Position numbers and translations under genes: made by a program. A stretch of 64,000 nucleotides of DNA from Pterois miles (taxonomy: Eukaryota; Chordata; Actinopteri; Perciformes; Scorpaenidae): assembly GCA_947000775.1 (NCBI GenBank), contig CAMQGK010000327.1:18238501-18302500 (forward strand). Reading direction: 5' to 3'. The notes under the pieces are model-generated. The model made no database searches, was not told the origin of the DNA, and worked only from the letters and a program-made list of their open reading frames with translations. Below, in pieces: positions 14,803-60,689 of this stretch. How positions within the stretch are numbered: the first letter of the stretch is position 1; each line of letters starts with the position of its first letter.

Positions 14803-15894
14803 ATCTGTATGTATGTATGTAGGTGTATTTTTATGTTGTATTTTGTCAAGGAGGAGGAAATTTTAGTTCAGTCTAAAATAAGGCATCGTATTTGATGAAC
14901 TGATCTAGTTTTGAGTCTATAAAGTAGTTTACTTTAGTACTTGATTTGACAGGGTCCAGAATAGTGCGTATTAACAACATTTCTGAAAATATGCCAGTTG
15001 GGCTAATTTTCATATGTAACTGTGGTTGTCAATAAGGGATAAATATAGTGGAGTAAAAGCACAGTATTTTCCTTTGAAATGAAATGGAAATCCCCAAGTA
15101 TACTTTATGTAATAAGTATACTATCGGTGTAATAGTAGTATAGTTCAGAATTTCTTGGGACTAAACTGGGCCACTTTTTAGTTACTTACTTTTCTGTATA
15201 CTTGTCAAGTACACTAACACTTTTCTGTACACTTTTCTGTACAAGCCAAGATTACTTGGACTTTTCCGTGTACTTGTCAAGTACACTTAGAGTTTTCAGT
15301 ACAAGCAAGTATACTTGGCCTTTCCCATATACTTGTCAAGTACACTAAGACTTTTCTGTATACTTGTCAAGTACACATAGACTTTTCCGTATACTTGTCA
15401 AGTACACTTAAACTTTTCTGTATACTTTTCAGTGTAAGCAACTATACTTGGACTTTTCTGTATATTAAGTTAGTTGAATACTTTTTTGTAAGGGTGTCTC
15501 ATTTCGTAACATCTTTGTTATTGCTAACTACTGTAAAGTGTCCAACAACGGTACCATGAAACAGAGAAATTCAAAGAGTTAGCTATCATTAGAGCTTTGG
15601 ATATGTCACTGAAACAACCAATACATAACATTATTAACATAACTTAACTAACGTTACAAATCTCAGCGCTGTTAACGAAGTGCAGCATCAGTTCACATTC
15701 ACTGAGCTAAGTTAGCTTTAGCTAGCCTAGCTTGAGCGGTAAATTTACCTACTTGCTATCTGTATACCTATGGCTCGTTAGCTTTGTATCAAAAATAATT
15801 ACCCGACGATAAGTAGTCCACTTAGAAGCCTCTTTCTCAGCTCCAAGAAGACTCCGACTCCATGTGTCTTGGCTGGCATCTCCAAGTCTGCCAT
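885..15894 (-). CDS. ube3d: E3 ubiquitin-protein ligase E3D (UBE3D), complete, 10 coding exons
   Basis: Minus-strand coding exons in transcript order are 15894-15803, 10616-10405, 9896-9806, 8664-8442, 7911-7839, 7756-7678, 6962-6854, 4124-3958, 1751-1613 and 956-885. Lengths sum to 1257 nt, and every splice phase matches across its intron, giving 418 residues (human protein 389). Recognisable family blocks are GVFLELRKRLLSGLLIVG near the N terminus, VLPLPNGNW followed by DWCCHPDPFANK (about residues 137-162), LGDTFLL, a C-x2-C at residues 121/124 and another at 217/220 (likely zinc ligands), and QLWLLNSDS late in the protein. The family binds E2 enzymes such as UBE2C and carries a HECT-like domain. 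The yeast relative Ipa1 is linked to mRNA 3'-end processing through the CPSF73/Ysh1 nuclease. The gene is head-to-head with dop1a, as in mammals. The last exon is the least certain part, and one intron uses a GC donor. Confidence 0.93.
1752..3957 (-). other. ube3d intron 8, no feature recognised
   Basis: About 2.2 kb between coding exons 8 and 9. Apart from a short (GT)n at 1936-1951 I see no exon, RNA gene or repeat family shared with the rest of the window. The open frames here are short and lack family resemblance. Confidence 0.5.
4455..4960 (+). repeat. Dispersed repeat family A, copy 1
   Basis: One of five copies in the window. They share CTTAAACCTGCATTCTTTCT, TCTCACTTGATTTATTACCT, GTAAATTATGGTCCCATTTA and GTGTGGCTACCTTGTGATTG in the same order. 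Copies are 75-90% alike by eye. No coding frame. Probably a non-autonomous DNA transposon or a decayed retroelement part; the family is not identified. It lies in ube3d intron 7. Confidence 0.75.
6112..6440 (+). repeat. Dispersed repeat family A, copy 2 (partial)
   Basis: It starts in the middle of the family at AGCTTGAAGTGTTCTTCAAT and continues through ATTATGGCCCCATTTAGAGT, GGTGTGGCTACCTTGTGATT and TTACAAATTTAACCCTTTCA. It is in the same ube3d intron as copy 1 and in the same orientation, about 1.6 kb away. Confidence 0.7.
7678..7756 (-). CDS. ube3d: ube3d coding exon 6, ending at a GC splice donor
   Basis: The exon encodes TLKLYITQVVVEPTVGDRE and PEASLN, matching the human segment TKFYMTEIII. 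The reading frame joins residue 257 (AG + A, Arg) to SVFLEKTVAARLLGLS in the next exon only if the exon ends at 7678, where the intron begins GCAGGT. The nearest GT, at 7673, would leave the wrong phase. The acceptor is TTCCAG at 7757-7762. Confidence 0.82.
8199..8246. repeat. (GT)n microsatellite
   Basis: About 24 uninterrupted GT units inside ube3d intron 4, between coding exons 4 and 5. Confidence 0.95.
8442..8664 (-). CDS. ube3d: ube3d coding exon 4, conserved DWCCHPDPFANK core
   Basis: This is the longest ube3d exon (223 nt, residues about 132-206). It encodes VFKRVLPLPNGNWNAIVDDW, then CCHPDPFANK, then LGDTFLLLARD. These are the strongest family signatures in the window for UBE3D. After them comes an acidic, Ser/Gln-rich stretch (SEEVSPVGSEDSQDSK) that looks variable. 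The acceptor is TTCAG|A and the donor AAG|GTGAGG. Confidence 0.93.
11574..11943. mobile_element. TTAA-flanked MITE (piggyBac-like)
   Basis: The element starts AGAGGACCTATTA and ends TAATAGATCCTTT, which are inverted repeats matching at 11 of 13 positions. Both sides are flanked by TTAA (11570-11573 and 11944-11947), the target of piggyBac transposases. It is 370 bp with no coding frame. The flanks on each side look like parts of one older repeat, suggesting a nested insertion. Confidence 0.75.
13925..14655. repeat. Dispersed teleost repeat (unclassified)
   Basis: Contains phrases such as CAGCTGACAGGAAGTAAACA and CAAGTATGAACCTGAAAATG that I recognise as common in fish genomes. A 61-codon open frame inside it resembles no known protein. 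A poly-T run lies at 14560-14572. The boundaries are approximate. Confidence 0.45.
14755..14791. repeat. (CT)n microsatellite
   Basis: About 18 CT units, followed by short ATCT/TATG runs up to about 14820. Confidence 0.9.
15180..15470. repeat. Imperfect tandem array built on TACTTGTCAAGTACAC
   Basis: Six or more units of about 30-40 bp. Most contain ACTTTTCTGTATACTTGTCA followed by AGTACACT. Each unit includes the palindrome ACTTGTCAAGT. Some units are inverted relative to others (AAGTATACTTGG). The array lies 330 bp from the ube3d start codon, in intron 1. Confidence 0.75.
15803..15894 (-). CDS. ube3d: ube3d coding exon 1 with start codon
   Basis: The exon encodes MADLEMPAKTHGVGVFLELR and 11 more residues, ending GLLIVG. 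It aligns with the human N terminus (VFLEVRGQLQSALLILG). The donor is GG|GTAATT, phase 2, and the next exon supplies the missing G. The ATG at 15894 is chosen because homology begins a few residues after it. The first intron, about 5.2 kb and full of repeats, follows. Confidence 0.9.
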
Positions 15895-16734
<840 letters not shown>

Positions 16735-17154
16735 ACAGCCGAGAGGCGGAAGACGTCCATGCGGAAGACCGAAGCAGTTGGACGCTATGGTTGGATGTAC
16801 AGCTAATCTGCAGTGCAGTCTGGGAGCTGTCAATCGGTTCGCATTGTATCTCCGGCACTGGAAGCTGCTGATGCGGTCATCACTGTTTATTTACACAATG
16901 ACAAGACAAGAGGAATAGGAATATGTAGAATATAATAACCTATTGTCTGCCTCCAATGCTTTCTTGTCAGGGGACCTGACTTACATGAACGGGTGACATC
17001 GGAGCAGGGCCCTGAATCTCTAGCATTTAAACAACCTGCTACTAACGTTGACGTTAGCTAGCTTGCTCGTCATATTATTGACGTTGTCAGCCGTTTCTAC
17101 TCAGCGAACCGGGCCTATGATTGAATGGCAGTTGCTGGTCTATATCTTATGACG
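16735..17154 (+). promoter_or_regulatory. dop1a: Candidate dop1a promoter and 5' non-coding exon
   Basis: This segment is free of recognised repeats and richer in CpG than its surroundings. It carries two CGGAAG motifs (about 16747 and 16762), typical of ETS-factor sites in TATA-less promoters. It ends at a consensus donor ACG|GTAAGT (17154/17155). The matching acceptor is TTGCAG at 19041-19046, followed by 58 nt of leader before the ATG at 19105. The transcription start cannot be fixed from sequence. It may also serve ube3d, whose ATG is about 850 bp to the left. Confidence 0.45.
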
Positions 17155-19046
17155 GTAAGTTTTTATATTAGCTTATTTCTTAACGCTATAAAGTGACATG
17201 TACGTTAGCTAACAGGAATCACCTCACCTAGCTAGTGACAAGGTAGCTGTTAGCTATAGCGTTACTGTAACAGTTCCTCTCTTCCACACACATTATAATG
17301 GCAATTTATTAAGGTTTTGCAAATGTCCTTAAGTTAAAGGTGCGTTTATATTAATTTTCGTTGTGTATTTTACACCACAGGACGTTAACATGTTGTATAT
17401 GCTGTATGCCTGCTGTAGCTGGTACGACAGGTGCATACCTGCCTTGTTTACTAGTGTGTTGATGATATTGTCATATTCAAGTCTGTCAGCTCAGTGAGAG
17501 TAAAACTAACACTAGTCTTTTTCACACATTTCCCTTGTTGTTGAACAACTATATAATAACGTCATAGTGTATATACATACTTCAGTTCCCTGTCTATCTG
17601 CAAGTACAGGTGTGATTAATTACATTGATTACTGTAGTAATTATCTAGCTGTAATGTGCTTGATGACTCACTGATAATGACTACCTGGGACACACTAATA
17701 ATATGATTAGTTCCACCTTTACTGCTGTGACAAGTCAAGCTTGTCAGCCTGGATGTAGCTGTGTAGCATGGACTTAAATAACTTAAACCTGCAGTAGGGG
17801 GGATATTTTTGGCATTATTGGGTGTAAATTGCATGATAACTTTTCAGCATATTGTAATTCAAGTGTTCTGAGAGAAAACTAGACTTCTGCACCTCCTGGC
17901 TCTGTTTTCAGGCTTTTAAAATTTAGCCCATTGAGACTTTGGCTAATCACAGATCATTTCAGAGAGAGTGTTCCTATTGGCTTTTCATTCATTGGAGGCA
18001 GCTGTCAATCATACGGTTAAACTAGGCAGCGCTGATCAAATGTGAATTAACATTCTGTTATGGTAATGCCTATTTCTCACCTTAATGTGTTCAGAAACAT
18101 CTTGTAGTGAAGTGTTTACCTGTTAAATGACAAAGTTTGCTCCAACTGGTGGGTGGTGCTTGGTATTTCCTCAACAGAGCTCAACATCGCTGCAGGTTCA
18201 CACACTTTCTCATTTTACAGCTAAACAGTAACTACAAGATGTTTCTGAAAACATCTGAGGAGAGAAATATACATTACAGTAACAGAATACTGATTCATAT
18301 TTGATCAGCGCTGCCTAGTTTGACCGTTTGATCGGTGTTTGTGAGTGATTGACAGCTGCTCAGAGAGGGCAGGCTCCAGCTCAGCTCTGATTGACTGTTT
18401 TCCTCCAGTTTGTAAAATTTTGTAGATGCCATTAAGAGCACCAGAGGACTTTTTTTCATATTACCTGTCTCATGCACTACTGTCAGGATATAGTGACTGT
18501 TTTATATAAATAACTTTTTTAATCATATCTGTTCCAATTCTACTCACTGCAGCTTTAACAAGAGCCTGTTTCATGATGAGGACTGCCTTGTGACGTAAAA
18601 TACCAATCAGACTCATCCCTCTCCTGTTTGCCAGCTGCACAAATATGTTGCCAGTAGCACCATTGCTTTCAACATAATTGTGTCCCTGAAAGATTGCATT
18701 TCAGGAGTGGCAGCTGTGGCATTGTGTGAAAGCTGATGACTCGTCTTCCTCTTTAAACTTTGTTTTTTTTTCTCGAGGTCATCCTGTGATTCAGCATATC
18801 GGTCGTAGTTCTTAATTTCTAAACAGGTAAAACAAAGATTGAAGTGGCCGCTTGTGTAGACTTTGCTCCCCCTGTTGTATATGGCTTTAAAAATAGCCCC
18901 AGCTACACCATGTACTGATTGATAGGCTCAGGCTTTTTTCTTCACAGTCAAGCATGTAGATGACTAAACTTGAACTCATAATGAGTGAGTGTGTATTGTT
19001 GATCTTCTCCTTCTTATCTTCTGTTCTCTTTTGTTTTTCGTTGCAG
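17155..19046 (+). other. dop1a: dop1a intron 1 (5' UTR intron, inferred)
   Basis: Bounded by the consensus donor at 17155 and the acceptor at 19046. It holds the 768-bp TTAA-flanked hairpin MITE (17787-18554). The remaining 1.1 kb shows no recognisable feature. Confidence 0.5.
17787..18554. mobile_element. TTAA-flanked MITE, family B copy 1, with long internal hairpin
   Basis: Ends ACCTGCAGTAGG and CTCACTGCAGCT are imperfect inverted repeats. TTAA flanks both sides (17783-17786 and 18555-18558). Inside, about 100-bp arms (18015-18118 and about 18225-18325) are near-complementary, both carrying CTAGGCAGCGCTGATCAAAT (the right arm in reverse). 768 bp, no coding frame. piggyBac-type mobilisation is inferred from TTAA. 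Confidence 0.75.
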
Positions 19047-19104
19047 GTGTGATGTACATATGCGTGCCTGGAGTTTTACATTAGCGTAATAACCACCCAG
19101 GAGA
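19047..19104 (+). other. dop1a: dop1a 5' UTR, portion in the first coding exon
   Basis: A pyrimidine-rich tract and TTGCAG acceptor precede 58 nt of leader. It contains one upstream ATG (about 19052) and another (about 19059), each followed soon by a stop. The start context GAGAATGA at 19105 has the purine at -3. Confidence 0.7.
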
Positions 19105-54912
<35,808 letters not shown>

Positions 54913-55215
54913 GAACACAGCAAAGGGAGGGAGGGGGACTAACACACAACTGATCAATACTAGTGAAAAACCTCTACTTGTACATTAAAGAACAATGGGA
55001 ATACAAATAGGAAAAATAGTTTGTACATTTTTTTTGTATTTATAATGATTATTTTACTTTTCAAAAGCTATTGTATTTAATTTTAATTATTTGTATATAT
55101 GGAGCATCTTTGATTACTGACTTTTAACATGTCATGCGAGTCCTTTTGGACGAAGTGAAGATGCTGTGCCATTCCATATCAATGTGACTTAATAAAGATT
55201 TCTAATGGGTGGGTT
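54913..55215 (+). other. dop1a: dop1a 3' UTR
   Basis: A short AT-rich segment of about 300 nt runs from the stop codon to just past an AATAAA signal at 55191-55196. No other open frame or repeat is visible in it. The cleavage site is inferred from the signal only. Confidence 0.7.
55191..55196 (+). promoter_or_regulatory. dop1a: dop1a polyadenylation signal AATAAA
   Basis: A canonical AATAAA lies 279 nt after the dop1a stop codon, followed by a GT-rich stretch (GGGTGGGTTACGTGC) that could serve as the downstream element. It is the first canonical signal after the stop. Confidence 0.75.
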
Positions 55216-55289
55216 ACGTGCACTCTGTCGCTGTCGTCCTGACATTTAAAATGCATTTACAATATGTCACAAGTTTCCTACCTCTAATT

Positions 55290-55855
55290 TTGCTCCCACA
55301 TCTGTGCTTTGTGCAATAGAGTGCTACAGCGATGATGTATTTTTGTAGGCCAGTTAGCATCGCCTGGGTTCCCTTCGATAAAAAGACAATGGGATGTTTC
55401 CATTGGGTTTTGGATTGTTGCAGAAAATAAGCTCTGTGGCAAACACGTTTGATACTTACACATTTTGTTCAGCAAGATAATCTCCACAACAATCATCACT
55501 TTTATGCTTTCTGAAGTGTAAATGCAATGTGGCTGTAAAGGAGAACGAGTTGGCGTGCTGACGTTTAGTCGTCTCATTTAGCCACTTGTTAGCGGCTGCC
55601 TTTTTTAAGAGACATAGAGTATTCAAAATTCACAAGTGGTGTATTTATTGATGTATTTTATGTCATAGAACAAAACATTAAAATCTCTTCAGCTTGTGTT
55701 AACCACAGACTTTATTTCAGGCATCGAACAAAAAACCCATTCAAAAAAAGTCATTGACTTCCAGACGAGGGAACCAGAAGTGCTAAAATGCTAACCCATG
55801 TCTGGGTTTTAGGACTCAATCCTGTAGCACTCCACGAAGTGAAGCAAAAATATCA
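55290..55855 (+). repeat. Dispersed repeat family D, copy 2
   Basis: Similar to 41600-42165 in order and orientation, with TTGGGTTTTGGATTGTTGCA, TTTAGCCACTTGTTAGCGGC and AGTGCTAAAATGCTAACC. It starts about 75 bp after the dop1a poly(A) region. Confidence 0.75.
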
Positions 55856-56233
55856 ATTCAGGCATATTATCAGATCATCCTGAACTGGGACCATAGAGAT
55901 TCAGATTGGATTTTCTTCAACTGGTAAGCAGCAGGTAAGTATGTGACTAAAAGGCCTTTTTATTACAGCAGCCATTTTGACTTGTGGTAGTTGGGAAAGC
56001 CGTTACTATGGCTCTGTTCTGTTCCAGGAGCCTGAAACTTAAGCATCTTAATGGAATTCATCCATCGTTTTTTCTACAGTGAGATGTTGTATCCTCTGTG
56101 ATAAAGACCTATTGAGACTCAGTTCTTGTCCATTGTACTGATCTGCTTTGCATCAGATGTTTGCAGAAGGTGCTATGGAGGAATCTCTCAGTGCCAGTGG
56201 TGGTAAGTACAGTATATTGACTGATGCTCTTAA

Positions 56234-56904
56234 ACCTGCAGTAGGTAGAATACTTTTTGGTGTCAAAAAATCAATAATAACCTTTTAGCATATTGTAATT
56301 CAAGTGTTTGGAGAGAAAATTAGACTTCTGCACCTCCTCATGGCTCTGTTTTCAGGCTTTAAAAATCTAGCCCCTGACGGGAGACTTTAGCCAATCACAG
56401 GTCATTTAAGAGAGTGAGAGTTCCTATTGGCTGTTCATTCAATGGAGGCAGCTGTCAATCACTTGTGATCTCCAATTACACGGTCAAACTAGGCAGAGCT
56501 GATCAAATATGAATCACTATTCTGTTACTGTAATGACTCTCTCCTTAAATGTGTTCAGAAACATCTCATAGTTACTGTCTAGCTGTAAAATGAGAGAGTT
56601 TGCAGGTGGGCAGGGCTTGGTATTTCCTCAACAGATCCCAACATGGCTGCTGAGTCACAAACTTTCTCATTTCATTTTTTTTTTCCTCAGTTGACAGCTG
56701 CTCAGAGACAGCAGACTCCAGATCAGCTCTGATTGGTTGTTTTCCTCTGGTCTGTGAAATCTTGCAGGTACCATCAGAAGCACCAGAGGACACAGAGGCA
56801 TGTTATTTTTTCAGATTATCTATCTCATGCGCTACTGTCAGGATATAGTTTTATAAAAACAACTTTTTTAAACCATATTTGCTCCATTTCTACCCCCTGC
56901 AGCT
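56234..56904. mobile_element. TTAA-flanked MITE, family B copy 3
   Basis: It starts ACCTGCAGTAGGTAGAA and ends CCCCCTGCAGCT, with TTAA on both sides (56230-56233 and 56905-56908). The left hairpin arm (ACTAGGCAGAGCTGATCAAA) is present, but much of the right arm is missing, so this copy lacks the full palindrome. It lies between dop1a and snap91. Confidence 0.75.
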
Positions 56905-57353
56905 TTAACTAGCAAACTGTATGTAAAGTATTCAGTAAATAACCATTTTTTACCTCGATCAACTACAACAATAAAGTTACACATTGATTCATCAGTATTA
57001 ATCTAATAAAATCATTACTTTATTACATCCACCCAGCTAAAACTAGTGCAGTCTAATATACATACAGTCTGGCTGCAATCTATTCTACCTTAATGATGTT
57101 TATAATTTCGGTGCTGTTTAATTTTTATGATTTTTTTGTGCATTTAGTGAATATATCACTCACAGGGGTCGTTTATGCATAGTTTTATGTTTGATATAGA
57201 GGTAGTTTGCTGGTAATACTGATATGCTTTTGCTTTAGTGTGGTTTTGAGTGCACTTCTACACTTTTCCCCTAGAAAATGAGTACTTTCACTACTAGCAA
57301 TCCAGTGACTTACAGGCTTATGACAAACCATTAAGGCCACCCAAGCATACATC

Positions 57354-57374
57354 AGTAGCACCATGGACAGCGAC
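57354..57374 (+). promoter_or_regulatory. RE1/NRSE-like REST binding site upstream of snap91
   Basis: The 21-bp stretch keeps both halves of the REST motif at the canonical spacing: AGCACC, then AT, then GGACAGCGAC. By eye 16 of 21 positions match the usual TTCAGCACC/GGACAGCGCC form, with the mismatches mostly at the left edge. It lies about 1.04 kb upstream of the ATG of snap91, a neuron-enriched gene. REST represses neuronal genes outside neurons through such sites. Binding here is inferred. Confidence 0.65.
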
Positions 57375-57539
57375 AACGGCAGCTCTGTGACTGGCTGCAG
57401 CTTCGCGTGATTCTATCTGAACATACACGATGAGAGAAAACAGTGTTAACTGAGGCAGTACGCTTCATATGACCTTCATAGCGTGTTAGGCAGCCTGACA
57501 TGAATCAAGCTTGGCTGTAGAGTAGCTTCATTAACCCTT

Positions 57540-58414
57540 CATGTGGTCCTTTCTCATCCACAGCCTCCATCTAGCTCGCGTCTCCTCCCAAATCTCGCGA
57601 TGAAAGAGGCAGCAGCAGGGTTGGTAATACTGCGTCACCTGACCTAGGGAAGGAGGCGTGGCTTGGCGAGACATCTTAATAAATTAATAATGAAATAAGC
57701 AAGAGGATGTATATCCACTAGGAGCACCACCGTCACCATCACCACCCAGCGACCCGGGCTGAAGCGCGCATCGCCGGGGCTTGCAGGTTGCAGCCACTGC
57801 AGAGAGGAAGCAGCTCGGGAGGAGGAAGAGGAGGAGGAGGAGGAAAATCCGCTGCACTGGATGCTGGGGGATGATGATGATGCTGCTATCCAGGTCCTGA
57901 TGTTGCCCTGCACGCCCCGCTGATACACAAGGACTGTCGGACTGGTGGTGGTGAGGATTATCCGGGAGGCTGGAAGACAGGGAGGGGGGAGGCAGCGACG
58001 CGCATCATCCGGAGAGGACCGACAAATAAGACGGAACAGTAAGAAACTGAGCGCAAATAAAAGGAAAAGCCCCAAATTATAACCTGGAGTAGGAGTTTGC
58101 AGTTGGATATTTTTGCTTATTTAGCCTATAGACACTATCTATATTTTTTAAAGGATACTGGTCTTCAGGGAAGAAAGTCAGTTCCAGAAACGCACAACTG
58201 ACTGGGAATCAGCCAGTATTGTTATGCAACTCCAATCATTTGTCGACAGAAAGTGTCCCACTATTTCTTTTCCAGTGCTGTGTTTCTGTGGTGCTTTCGA
58301 GGGCAGCTGGGATTACTGAGGCCGCTCGTTGATTTCGGTGTGTGTGTGTGGTTGGGGGGGTAGGACCATAGTGGACGCCTGCTAGTCGAGGTTGGAGGAC
58401 TTCACGGAGAGAAG
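57540..58414 (+). promoter_or_regulatory. snap91: snap91 promoter region and 5' UTR (unbounded)
   Basis: GC content and CpG density rise from about 57540, with a GAG/AGG-repeat purine run at about 57815-57845 and repeated ACCACC/GATGAT triplets. This is typical of a TATA-less neuronal promoter and leader. A (GT)n run lies at 58338-58350. No splice site clearly divides the segment from the ATG exon, so the leader may be continuous. The transcription start is not determinable. Confidence 0.45.
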
Positions 58415-58544
58415 ATGTCGGGTCAGACGCTGACGGACCGCATCGCCGCGGCGCAGTACAGCCTGACGGGATCCGAGGTGGCCAGAGCTGTGTGTAAAGC
58501 CACGACACATGAACAGACGGCTCCGAAGAAAAAACACCTGGAAT
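58415..58544 (+). CDS. snap91: SNAP91/AP180 clathrin coat assembly protein, first coding exon (gene continues past the window)
   Basis: The ATG at 58415 opens MSGQTLTDRIAAAQYSLTGS and continues with EVARAVCKATTHEQ and PKKKHLE. This is the start of the ANTH domain of AP180. The TLTDRIAAAQYS wording and ARAVCKATTHE favour SNAP91 over its paralogue PICALM (SLTDRITAAQHS, SKTVCKATTHE). The lysine-rich KKKH is part of the PI(4,5)P2 binding site in this family. The exon ends GAAT|GTGAGT, phase 1, as expected for the human Y-L-I-Q junction. Exon 2 was searched for and not found up to 64000. AP180 recruits clathrin during synaptic vesicle recycling. Whether this is the a or b teleost copy cannot be said. 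Confidence 0.93.
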
Positions 58545-58929
58545 GTGAGTCATCTATCTATCTCTACATCTCTACATCTATACACCTATACAGCTATACA
58601 TCTATACATGTGTTCTTTCGACCCTCCATCCATCCTCATGTACAACTAGGCCACGCACCAGAGCCATGATGGTTGCCACCCCCATCCATTCCTCCACTGT
58701 GTGTTATAGTTTTTCTCATTGGCTTTGGCACAATTGAATTTTTCCAAACCAGTAAGCTCAAACCTCTGAACAATGAGTTTGTTGTTACCAACAGATAACT
58801 GAAAATTCTCATTCATTTAAGCAAACTGCACGTTTTGGCACTTGTCCAAAAGAGTAAGTACAAACACTTGCACATGGAGTACTGACACTGTGGTACTCCT
58901 CACAACTTCTAAATATCCTTTCATCGTTT

Positions 58930-59240
58930 TGGGCGGCTATGGCTCAGTGGGTAGAGCAGGTCGTCCACCAATCGGAAAGTCAGTGGCTTTATCCCCGGCT
59001 GCTCCAGTGTCCTTGAGCAAGACACTTAACCCCAAATTGCACCCGAAGGCACAGCCACGGTGTGTGAAGGAGTATTTAGATTAGATCCTGATGGGCAAAG
59101 TTGGCACCTTAGCAGCCTCTGCCATTGATGTATGAATGTGTGTGAATGGGAGAACGTCACATGTAGTGTAAAGCACTTTGATTGGTCGGAAGACGAGAAA
59201 AGCGCTATTTAAATGCAAGTCCATTTTACCATTTTACCAT
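58930..59240 (+). mobile_element. tRNA-derived SINE, plus orientation
   Basis: The head GGCGGCTATGGCTCAGTGGG carries an A-box-like TGGCTCAGTGGGTAGAGCAGG, followed by a decayed B box. The body contains TTGAGCAAGACACTTAACC, and the tail AGCGCTATTTAAATGCAAGT is followed by repeated CATTTTACCATTT. This is a common teleost SINE layout. It lies in snap91 intron 1. Confidence 0.75.
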
Positions 59241-60689
59241 TTCATTGTTAAAGCCATCACTTGCAAAATGATCCATACAATTGCAATAAAAAGATAAATA
59301 AATCTATTAGACATGCATGTATATTCTGTAAATATCTATGACATGCTGTAACATACTGTGAGTAAGTACAGTTCAATGTTTTCATGTTCAATGTTTTTCA
59401 TGTCATTCATGCAAAATGCACATTTTGGCACACGTAGACAAAGAATAAGTACAATTTGCAGAGTAACCACTTGCACACATATTGACATTGCCATATTCTT
59501 CATAACTTTCATTGTTTGAGCCATCACGGGCAAAATAATCCATTCAATTATCAAAATCTATCAGACATGCATGTATATTCTATAAATAGCAATGATATGG
59601 TGATATGTACTGTGAGGAGGTACAATTACTTGTTTTTTCACGGAGCTGCAGCAGGTTTCTTCATTGTTGCAGGTTTTGTTCACTGTCCATGACTATAAAT
59701 TAAAGCTCAAAGGTGATCGAAACATTTTGACCAGTACGGCTCACATGATGACAAAACAGCTTTTCATTTTGGTCACATTGGCCAAAGCGATTGAGAAAAA
59801 CTGTAATGTGCTTGGGGTGCATACACACATTATGTTTGAAGCATACTCTACTTTAATTTAGACTTTAATTGAATAAGAAACCTATTACCTAATTACAGCA
59901 CAGCTTCTTCCTCCATTGTGCTGGCAGATGAGCACCAGTGTAGAACCAGAAGGAAGCCACAAAGCCTTAAGCCCTACTGACTAGAGACTCTCCCCCATGT
60001 TGCTCTAGTGCTGATAAATATGTAATTGAAAAGTGGTGTTATTACACACTAAACATGCTGGCCTTTGCCTAGGCTCTGCCCCGTATGATGGTGCAAAGAG
60101 ATGTGTGGTACTGCAGCATATATCATTGACTTTTTTCCTGGTGCAATTTGTTGATTTGTTGGCATTTGTACAAACAAGGGAGGGAGAGGATGGAGGTAGG
60201 GTCCTAATTCAATTTCAAACAATGAAAAGAAATTTGGAGAAGGCCTATAAAGCATTTGGAAAAGGACTTAATGCAAACATAAACCGTAAATATGCAGCAT
60301 ACTTAAGAGCATTTATCTAGCTACTGATGAATGCAGTTTCACATTTCATTATCCCCGTGAACATTCATACATAGAGTTGATTCAAAGGTGAAAAGAATGA
60401 GCACAAACCCACAAATGATATGGCAGTGGACATCAGGAAAGTGATGTTTAGGAAGGTCAACAGCGTTTGGGTGCTGGAAGGGTTTGATCTAGATGCACAC
60501 AAACAAAGCATTTCACCAAATGGTACTGTATCTGGAGTTTAGATTTTGTCTGGCTGTATGTCCCTGAATATTTTAGGTATGTTCCAGGCTTCAAAGTATA
60601 TTGGCCCCATACACTCAATAAGACTCCACCACCCTCAGTTGATTTATATCTTGTCGATATACATTTTTTCAAGGGCCAATGAGCATCTC

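Larger units (their letters stand above)
10617..15802 (-). other. ube3d intron 1, repeat-filled
   Basis: About 5.2 kb. It holds a teleost repeat beginning near 10750 (TTAGCTTAGCTTAGC core), a TTAA-flanked MITE at 11574-11943, a repeat starting AGGGTGTAAGAAAATAT at about 12565-13000, a repeat at about 13925-14655 (ending near GAACCTGAAAATGAGCACG), a (CT)n tract at 14755-14791 and the TACTTGTCAAGTA tandem array at about 15180-15470. No exon was seen. Confidence 0.6.

Noticed and set aside
15180..15470. CRISPR-like array
   Set aside because: The units are contiguous and variable without unique spacers, and the genome is vertebrate. It is an ordinary tandem or transposon-derived repeat.
58415..58544. 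Assignment to PICALM instead of SNAP91
   Set aside because: The residues TLTDRIAAAQYS and ARAVCKATTHE match AP180/SNAP91 better than PICALM (SLTDRITAAQHS, SKTVCKATTHE).
60033..60320. Possible snap91 exon 2
   Set aside because: The expected ANTH continuation (YLIQATNETNVNIPQMADTL-like) is not found here or anywhere up to 64000.
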